NCBI GenBank assembly: GCA_038230895.1
Contig: JBBRMJ010000002.1
Coordinates: 1 to 64,000 of the forward strand
From: JAJXTN01 sp038230895
GTDB lineage: Bacteria; Patescibacteriota; Saccharimonadia; Saccharimonadales; UBA4665
Direction of reading: 5' to 3'
Length of the DNA stretch: 64,000 nucleotides
The stretch's first letter is position 1. Each line of letters begins with the position of its first letter. A program made the position numbers and the translations under genes. Of the stretch, positions 58,331 through 64,000 are shown in pieces. The notes below the pieces were generated by a model. It searched no databases. It had not been told where the DNA came from and worked only from the letters and a program-made list of their open reading frames with translations.

Positions 58331-60148
58331 TTATTCCTGCGACGTGACGCGCAGAATCTCCTCGATGGTGGTATTACCGCGTAGTGATTTGACGAAACCA
58401 TCTAATTGCATGGTCAACATGTCTTCCTGAATAGCGGTCTGTTCGATAGCCTCGCTGGCACTACTGCTGACAATCAACTTTTGAATCGCCGTCGAATTAC
58501 TGAGGACTTCATAGATACCGAGTCGGCCTTTATAGCCATTATGCCCACAGCTATCGCAACCGTCATCATGAGCTTTCCAGAGGCGGGTAATGGTCGTGGC
58601 AGTGGAGCTCAACTGGTTGGTATCACTATCGGCTTTGACTTTGACGGCCTTGCCAACACCGTCTTTGAGAGCGATTTCTTCCAATTCGTGCATACGCTTA
58701 ATACCGCCGTTTTGGTCTAAGTGGAAGCTTTTCTCCAATTGTTTAAGTGTGGCCGCGTCTGGCGCGTAGGGCTCCCGGCACTCGATGCACAAGCGGCGTA
58801 CCAAACGTTGGGCAATGACAATCCGTACGGTGCTGGCTATGAGGAATGGCTCGACACCCATATCCAATAATCGCGGCAAGCACGTTGCAGCGTTACTGGT
58901 GTGTAGGGTACTAAAAACTAAGTGACCCGTGAGCGACGCTTGAATAGCCAAATCAGCTGTTTCACCATCGCGCACCTCACCAACCATGATAATGTTCGGG
59001 TCCTGTCGTAATAGAGCCCGCAGGCCATTCGTGAAGGTCATATTCGCCACTGGGTTTACCTGCACTTGATTGGCGCCGACAATGTGATATTCGACGGGGT
59101 CTTCAACGGTCGAGATGTTGACGTTGGGCGTGTTCAAATTGCTCAGAACACTGAACAGGGTAGTCGATTTTCCAGAACCAGTCGGGCCAGTGACCAAAAT
59201 CATGCCATGCGGCTGGACAATAGCCTGCTGCATATCGGTCAATGCCTTGCCCCAGAAACCAAGTTCTATAAAATCTGCTGGCTTACTAGACTCGTTCAAA
59301 ATACGCATAACAACTTTTTCACCGTCCAAAATCGGTAGTGTAGAAACACGCAGGGCGTAGACTTGGCCACTGACTTCGACCTTGAACCGACCGTCTTGCG
59401 GTGCGCGCTTCTCATCTATCTTCAAGTTGCTGAGGATCTTGATTCGACTCACTAAGGCGCCCAGAAGTTTACGTGGCAATTTATTAGCCTCACGCAGCAT
59501 GCCATCTATACGATAGCGAACGACGACGAAACTTTCACGCGGCTCGATATGGATGTCACTGGCGCCAGCTTTGACACCGTACTCGATGATAATATTAACC
59601 GTCTGCGCGACGGGTGAATCTTCAGCTAAGTCATCTTCATCAACCTCTTCACTATCGTCTGCATCATCGTCGGTGGCAATGACCTTTGTCAGTTCGCTAC
59701 TGATGTTGCCCCTATACTGATCAAGAGCTGCTTGTAGCAAACTAGTCGTGGTGATATGGACCTTGATGCCGGTGCCAAGCTGCTTCTGTAAGAAGTTCAG
59801 CGCCTGTATATCATCAGGATCCTGCATAGCCACAAGCTTGGTGTCTTTGTCACCAATATCGAAGACTACAGCATTGTACTGTCGGGCAATGCGTTCGGGT
59901 AAAAGCTTTAGCACATCGTGCTTAATCTCTTTGGCGTTCAATTCGACAAAGGGCACTTCGATCTCGTCGGCGTAGAGCTTGGTCAGGTCTTTTTCAGTGA
60001 TCAGATTATTCTTGACGACCAAGTCTTGGAGCGGCTTCTTGTCGCTGGTTTCCTGCTGACGCAGGGTGGCCAACTGTTCCTTGGTGACTTTACCACCATC
60101 ATTGAGGAGTTTCTCGACTAATGAATCGGGAATACGCATGCTAGGCAC
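58331..60148 (-). CDS. pilB: Type IV pilus assembly ATPase PilB
   Basis: A 605-residue GspE/PilB-family motor for pilus extension. N-terminal MshEN-like domain (about 1-150; LVEKLLNDGGKVTKEQL), an acidic linker (DDDADDSEEVDEDD), then the ATPase with GPTGSGKSTTLFS (Walker A), MVGEVRDGETADLAI (Walker B and Asp box), and a four-Cys zinc site (CIEC and CDSCG). An MshEN domain can bind c-di-GMP in related proteins; with the GGDEF gene at 34.5 kb this is a possible link. No retraction ATPase PilT or prepilin peptidase is in the window. Confidence 0.95.
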   Translation of the reverse strand: MPSMRIPDSLVEKLLNDGGKVTKEQLATLRQQETSDKKPLQDLVVKNNLITEKDLTKLYADEIEVPFVELNAKEIKHDVLKLLPERIARQYNAVVFDIGDKDTKLVAMQDPDDIQALNFLQKQLGTGIKVHITTTSLLQAALDQYRGNISSELTKVIATDDDADDSEEVDEDDLAEDSPVAQTVNIIIEYGVKAGASDIHIEPRESFVVVRYRIDGMLREANKLPRKLLGALVSRIKILSNLKIDEKRAPQDGRFKVEVSGQVYALRVSTLPILDGEKVVMRILNESSKPADFIELGFWGKALTDMQQAIVQPHGMILVTGPTGSGKSTTLFSVLSNLNTPNVNISTVEDPVEYHIVGANQVQVNPVANMTFTNGLRALLRQDPNIIMVGEVRDGETADLAIQASLTGHLVFSTLHTSNAATCLPRLLDMGVEPFLIASTVRIVIAQRLVRRLCIECREPYAPDAATLKQLEKSFHLDQNGGIKRMHELEEIALKDGVGKAVKVKADSDTNQLSSTATTITRLWKAHDDGCDSCGHNGYKGRLGIYEVLSNSTAIQKLIVSSSASEAIEQTAIQEDMLTMQLDGFVKSLRGNTTIEEILRVTSQE

Positions 60149-60335
60149 TTCCTGGGATCAATTGGCCCAATTTTGGTTTTCTATGTTCACCCATCCTGGA
60201 CACATTTTACCAGAATCACCGTAAAAGCGTTAGCATATCTAACGGAGATAAATCTTAACTTTTAATTAAAATTTTGCAAAATAGTCAATCAGAGTAAGCT
60301 GTAGCAATTTTAACCTGAAGCCACATTCGCTATAG

Positions 60336-60344
60336 TGCTAAAAT
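60336..60344 (+). promoter_or_regulatory. Extended -10 (TGC-TAAAAT) of recA
   Basis: TGC 60336-60338 and TAAAAT 60339-60344; leader of about 44 nt with AGAGGAG before ATG 60395. No recognised LexA/SOS box in 60149-60394; that stretch holds only this promoter and A/T-rich sequence. Confidence 0.5.
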
Positions 60345-60394
60345 AGAAGCACGACCAACGACTACCACGGTGCCGTTTAAACAGAGGAGATGTG

Positions 60395-61432
60395 ATGGCT
60401 AAAGCGACCAAAGTACCCAAAGAAATGACTGATAGCGCCACGACCGGCAAAGCCAAGGCACTCGACCTGGCCATGGAGACTATTGAGAAGCAATTCGGCA
60501 AAGGCGCCATTATGAAAATGGGTGATTCACACACTGTCGCTGTCGAATGTATTCCAACCGGTAGTCTGTCACTTGATATAGCGCTTGGCGGTGGTATTCC
60601 GAAAGGACGTGTTATCGAAGTTTATGGACCTGAATCATCCGGTAAAACCACGCTGACACTACACGCCATCGCCGAAGTGCAGCGCAATGGTGGCACTGCC
60701 GCGTTCATTGACGCCGAGCACGCCCTCGACCCAGCCTATGCGAAACGTATTGGTGTCGACGTTGAGAACCTATTACTCAGCCAACCAGATAATGGTGAAC
60801 AAGCCCTGGAAATCGTTGAAACTTTGGTACGTTCTAACGCCGTCGATTTGATTGTCGTTGACTCCGTGGCCGCGCTGGTCCCGCGTGCCGAGATTGAAGG
60901 TGACATGGGCGACAGCCATATGGGTCTACAAGCCCGTTTAATGAGTCAGGCACTTCGCAAATTGACCGGAGTTATTTCTCGTTCCAAAGCCACCGTCATC
61001 TTTATCAACCAGATCCGTATGAAGATCGGCGTCATGTTCGGTAACCCCGAAACCACCACCGGTGGTAATGCCCTCAAATTCTACGCCTCTGTGCGCATGG
61101 ACATCCGTCGTATTGGTCAGATTAAACAGGGCGACAGTGTCATTGGCAACCGCACGCGCGTGAAAGTCGTCAAAAACAAGATTGCGCCGCCATTCCGCGA
61201 AGCTGAATTCGACATCATGTACAACCAGGGCATTAGTGCCAGTGGTGACATTCTCGACCTCGCTTCTGCTCGCGATATTGTTGAAAAAGCCGGCGCCTGG
61301 TTCGCCTACAATGACGAGAAAATCGGCCAGGGCCGGGAAGCCGCCAAGCAATATCTCCAAGACAATCCCAAAGTAATGGCCGAAATCGCCGCTAAAGTCC
61401 GTGCCGCCGAAGTCGTCGCTGCGAAGGAGTAA
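60395..61432 (+). CDS. recA: Recombinase RecA
   Basis: ATP-dependent strand-exchange protein for recombination and repair. The 345-residue protein has GPESSGKTTLTLHAIAE (Walker A), LIVVDSVAALVPRAE (Walker B), the L1/L2 DNA loops (MGLQARLMSQALRKLTG; FGNPETTTGGNAL) and a short C terminus without the long acidic tail. ATG 60395 follows AGAGGAG. First of recA-small gene-recX. Confidence 0.97.
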   Translation: MAKATKVPKEMTDSATTGKAKALDLAMETIEKQFGKGAIMKMGDSHTVAVECIPTGSLSLDIALGGGIPKGRVIEVYGPESSGKTTLTLHAIAEVQRNGGTAAFIDAEHALDPAYAKRIGVDVENLLLSQPDNGEQALEIVETLVRSNAVDLIVVDSVAALVPRAEIEGDMGDSHMGLQARLMSQALRKLTGVISRSKATVIFINQIRMKIGVMFGNPETTTGGNALKFYASVRMDIRRIGQIKQGDSVIGNRTRVKVVKNKIAPPFREAEFDIMYNQGISASGDILDLASARDIVEKAGAWFAYNDEKIGQGREAAKQYLQDNPKVMAEIAAKVRAAEVVAAKE

Positions 61433-61433
61433 C

Positions 61434-61661
61434 ATGCCAGAATTAGAATTTTTAGATCGAAGTGGGCTCAAGTGGCGGTCAATACCGGATCTTTTTGACG
61501 GCACCCACATTTTAGTTAATGTAGATGATGGTGAGGCTGTTTCTGTCCCGCCGAGACAAGATGGTGACAACGGCCAAGCAAATGATCGTGAGCCGCGTAA
61601 ACCAATCAACCCTTCGAATATTGGTAGTGCCGCCCTTGTCGCTGAGATAGCACAGGAGTAA
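61434..61661 (+). CDS. Hypothetical protein, 75 aa, between recA and recX
   Basis: A short acidic protein (MPELEFLDRSGLKWRSIPDL) with a disordered Pro/Arg/Asn stretch near residues 40-58. ATG 61434 lies 1 nt after the recA stop, with AAGGAG inside the recA end. Co-transcribed with recA and recX; no family recognised. Confidence 0.6.
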   Translation: MPELEFLDRSGLKWRSIPDLFDGTHILVNVDDGEAVSVPPRQDGDNGQANDREPRKPINPSNIGSAALVAEIAQE

Positions 61662-61678
61662 CCCCTGAAGCACCTGCT

Positions 61679-62287
61679 ATGAACGTTACAGCTATCAAAC
61701 AGCAGGTGAAGCGGGCAGGGCGGTATTCAATATTTGTGGATGGAAAGTATAGCTTTAGTCTGAGTGCTGACGCTTTGCTGGATAGTAAAGTGGTGATAGG
61801 GTTGGAGGTCGATGAGAAGGCCATCAGGGAATTCAAGCAGCTATCTGATGACGATAAGCTTTACAATAATGTGCTTGGCTACCTGGCCATACGGCCACGC
61901 TCGCACTGGGAAATTGAAAGTTATCTACTACGGAAAAAGGCCTCCCCTCCCCTGTCTGTTTCAATACTTAACAAGTTAAGTAATAATGATTTAATCAATG
62001 ACCAAAAGTTCGCCCAGGCCTTTGTGAATGACCGCCGCCTGCTCAAGCCTACTTCCCGTCGTAAGCTCAATTTGGAATTACGCCAAAAACGAGTTTCTAC
62101 TGAGGTCATTGACCTGGTGCTCGCAGGTGACGAAGTGCCTGACAGTGACGTGTTGCGCGAGCTTATTACCCGCAAACGTCGGCAGACGAAATACCAAGAT
62201 GACCTGAAGCTCATGCAATATTTAGCCCGTCAGGGCTTCAACTACGGTGACATTAAAGACGCTTTAGGAAGCACTGATGTAGATTAG
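61679..62287 (+). CDS. recX: RecA regulator RecX
   Basis: A 202-residue helical protein that modulates RecA filaments. RecX repeats are visible: NNVLGYLAIRPRSHWEIESYL, LNKLSNNDLINDQKFAQAFVNDR and KLNLELRQKRVSTEVIDLVL. The first ~50 residues are an added beta-type region (AGRYSIFVDGKYSFSL). Stop shares TTAG with the convergent PRC-barrel gene. Confidence 0.88.
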   Translation: MNVTAIKQQVKRAGRYSIFVDGKYSFSLSADALLDSKVVIGLEVDEKAIREFKQLSDDDKLYNNVLGYLAIRPRSHWEIESYLLRKKASPPLSVSILNKLSNNDLINDQKFAQAFVNDRRLLKPTSRRKLNLELRQKRVSTEVIDLVLAGDEVPDSDVLRELITRKRRQTKYQDDLKLMQYLARQGFNYGDIKDALGSTDVD

Positions 62288-62799
62288 GCGGCAGCGGGGG
62301 CAGTTGCCGGTGCGGTTTTCAGTAAATCGTTGATAATGAGGCGTTTCGGCGTCACTTCGTTGACTTGGGAACGGTCAACACTGAGACTGCCGCCGGTCAG
62401 GCTCTTCATAAGCGACTGTGCCACGTATATTTTCTGAATAAGCATGGTCTCGGTCTCGGTGGCATAGTCACTCACCTTGCCTATTCGCTGTTTGCTGGTG
62501 GTGACGACTTGTTTGCCGATGAGCTCAAAGTCCAAGTCCAGCACTTCCTTTAATCGAACTAACTCTCCAGGTTCGACGAGCACGTCATGGTCATTCACGA
62601 CATAGCCCTGGGGCAAGAGATCGCGGATATCTTGATACAGCAGCACCAAGAGCTGCTTATTGAAGCGATCCTGACAGTAAAAGCCCTCAATCTTCAAGTT
62701 GTTGGGGTTGATGATGGGGCCCACGATACTAGCGATAGCACTACCTGTACGGAGTGACATGACAGACTTATTCAAAAGGCTATTGCTGAGTTGGAGCAT
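62284..62799 (-). CDS. PRC-barrel domain protein
   Basis: A 171-residue protein with two PRC-barrel-like units: one near 5-80 (LLNKSVMSLRTGSAIASIVG...NNLKIEGFYC) and one near 90-160 (ELIGKQVVTTSKQRIGKVSDY). PRC barrels occur in RimM, photosynthetic reaction-centre H subunit and uncharacterised proteins; this is the last kind. C terminus is Ala/Pro-rich. Stop overlaps recX. Confidence 0.75.
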   Translation of the reverse strand: MLQLSNSLLNKSVMSLRTGSAIASIVGPIINPNNLKIEGFYCQDRFNKQLLVLLYQDIRDLLPQGYVVNDHDVLVEPGELVRLKEVLDLDFELIGKQVVTTSKQRIGKVSDYATETETMLIQKIYVAQSLMKSLTGGSLSVDRSQVNEVTPKRLIINDLLKTAPATAPAAA

Positions 62800-62934
62800 A
62801 GCTCTAGTATAGCGCCTCAGCAGGAAGTCGCTCGGGAATCGACACAGTTAATATTAACTAATTTAATGTTTCAGACAGATTCAAAGCGCTGCTGCTTGCT
62901 AAGGTCCCACACGGCTGGCAAAATTCGATTCACT

Positions 62935-64000
62935 ATGCGGCGGATACAGCAACTAATACTGGCAACGATGGCACTGCTTTTCGGCCTGGCAGGCCTCGGC
63001 TCTCTCAGGGCCGTCGGCGCTGATACGGCTAATGCTCCCTCCCTCGTCATTAGCCAATTGAAGATCACCAGCAGCAATGGCCAGTTCGTGACGCTGTACA
63101 ACGGCGGCGAGACGACACTGGACATGAGCAAATACCAACTGGAGTACTTCAACAGCTACGACCTTACCAAAGCCAGTAGTAGTCGACTGATTCCCCTCAC
63201 CGGTGCTGTGCCGCCGCATGGATATTTTATGGTGAGTGACGGTGAGTTGCAGCTGTGTTATCAGATGGCGGTGGATTCGGTATCATTAGGCTTTTCCTCC
63301 ACAGCTGGTTTGATTGAAGTGCTTGGCTTCAATCAGAATGGCCCAGGCGGTTCGGTGAGCCCGACCTTGCAGGACTATGTTGGCTGGTCCAAGTCGGCTG
63401 CAACAGGTGCGCAGACCTTGCCGGCAAACACCTCGGCTTTCCTGCAGCGTCTCCCAGTCAATGCCCAGAATAATCCGGCTATTAACGTTGCGGGCAGTGG
63501 CAATTGGCAGGCCGTTCAGTATGAGGCTGCTAGCTCATGTAAGCTCGTAACCGTGACAACTCCAGCTACGACTGTTTTGACGGGGTTAAATCAATTGTTG
63601 CCGCCCAGTCAGCCCCCAGCGATTATTCTCCCAAACTTTACATCGACTGACGTAACGGCAAGCCTGCCTGACGCAGATATCGGGCTGATCGCACCGCAAA
63701 TCACAGAGATTTTACCCAATCCACTCGGCACAGGCAATGATGCGAGCGACGAATTTATCGAGCTCTACAATGCCAATACGGTGGCGTTTGATCTGACAGG
63801 CTTCACCCTTCAAACCGGTTTGACGAGTTTGCATACCTATACTTTCCCCAGCGGTACAAGCCTACCACCCCTGAGTTTTACGGCTTTTTACTCAAAGTCG
63901 ACTGGTCTGAGTATGAGCAATACGAGTGGACAAGTAGCACTGCTCGACCCCGCCGATACCGTGTTGTCGATTACAGTGGCCTATGCCACCGCTGCCGATG
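62935..64000 (+). CDS. Exported lamin-tail-domain (LTD) protein, truncated by window end
   Basis: The reading frame is open from ATG 62935 to the window end (355 codons seen). Signal peptide about 1-31 (LLFGLAGLGSLRAVGA). Residues 36-150 look like a first LTD-type beta-sandwich (SNGQFVTLYNGGETTLDMSK, GYFMVSDGELQ). From 63702 a second, typical LTD begins (ITEILPNPLGTGNDASDEF, IELYNANTVAFDLTGFTLQ). LTDs are found in bacterial surface and secreted proteins, often with nucleases; the C-terminal part is not visible. Probable cell-surface protein. Confidence 0.8.
   Translation, partial: MRRIQQLILATMALLFGLAGLGSLRAVGADTANAPSLVISQLKITSSNGQFVTLYNGGETTLDMSKYQLEYFNSYDLTKASSSRLIPLTGAVPPHGYFMVSDGELQLCYQMAVDSVSLGFSSTAGLIEVLGFNQNGPGGSVSPTLQDYVGWSKSAATGAQTLPANTSAFLQRLPVNAQNNPAINVAGSGNWQAVQYEAASSCKLVTVTTPATTVLTGLNQLLPPSQPPAIILPNFTSTDVTASLPDADIGLIAPQITEILPNPLGTGNDASDEFIELYNANTVAFDLTGFTLQTGLTSLHTYTFPSGTSLPPLSFTAFYSKSTGLSMSNTSGQVALLDPADTVLSITVAYATAAD

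Noticed and set aside
1..64000. CRISPR arrays, insertion sequences, rRNA genes, alternative genetic code
   Set aside because: No spaced direct repeats, transposase or rRNA sequence was seen, and TGA ends many clear genes, so code 11 applies.

Overview
The window reads as a compact bacterial chromosome segment, most likely from an environmental Candidatus Saccharibacteria (TM7) member of the Patescibacteria/CPR. This is an inference from gene content, not a database match. The grounds are dense packing with 1-20 nt overlaps, TGA used as a normal stop, short versions of several core proteins, a type IV pilus and ComEC, many secreted stalk-like proteins, and little biosynthesis outside one purine block. 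Hand counts on a few 60-base lines give about 47% G+C left of 12.1 kb and about 53% to the right.

Left part (1-12.1 kb): the right end of a probable integrative element. A tyrosine integrase and an excisionase-like gene abut the 5' half of a tRNA gene with a CAT anticodon. The tRNA is interrupted at its anticodon arm, and the integrase reading frame runs into it. Inside lie an ATPase, a zinc-ribbon protein, two DUF5659-like paralogues, a terminase-small-subunit-like HTH protein and unknown genes. On the other strand lies a purine cassette purN-purL-purQ-purM (GAR to AIR), with PurL carrying PurS-like domains. The left end of the element is outside the window, so the purine genes being cargo is an inference.

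Core part (12.2-64 kb): tilS-ftsH, murJ, lepA and a guanylate-kinase-like gene come first. A surface cluster follows: a secreted protein ending in a dockerin, translationally coupled to a membrane-anchored cohesin protein, then a third gene combining domains of both. Two CIRCE-controlled heat-shock units (hrcA-grpE; dnaK-cutA-dnaJ with several unknown small genes) flank an exported beta-helix protein. Next are a lone GGDEF protein, a retropepsin-like/RimK ATP-grasp pair, a deaminase, an inositol-monophosphatase-family gene, tRNA-Lys, and a flavin/haem electron-transfer operon (oxidoreductase, ApbE, ferric-reductase-like membrane protein). Then come comEC-yebC, the ruvC/ruvA/ruvB region, a type IV pilus locus (pilMNO, three pilin-like genes, pilA, pilC, pilB), recA-recX and a truncated lamin-tail-domain exported protein.

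Expression signals are unusually readable. At least a dozen genes have a -10 box, often extended TGnTATAMT, only 6-9 nt before the start codon, which predicts leaderless mRNAs. Four convergent gene pairs share a 4-nt TTAG/CTAG stop overlap.
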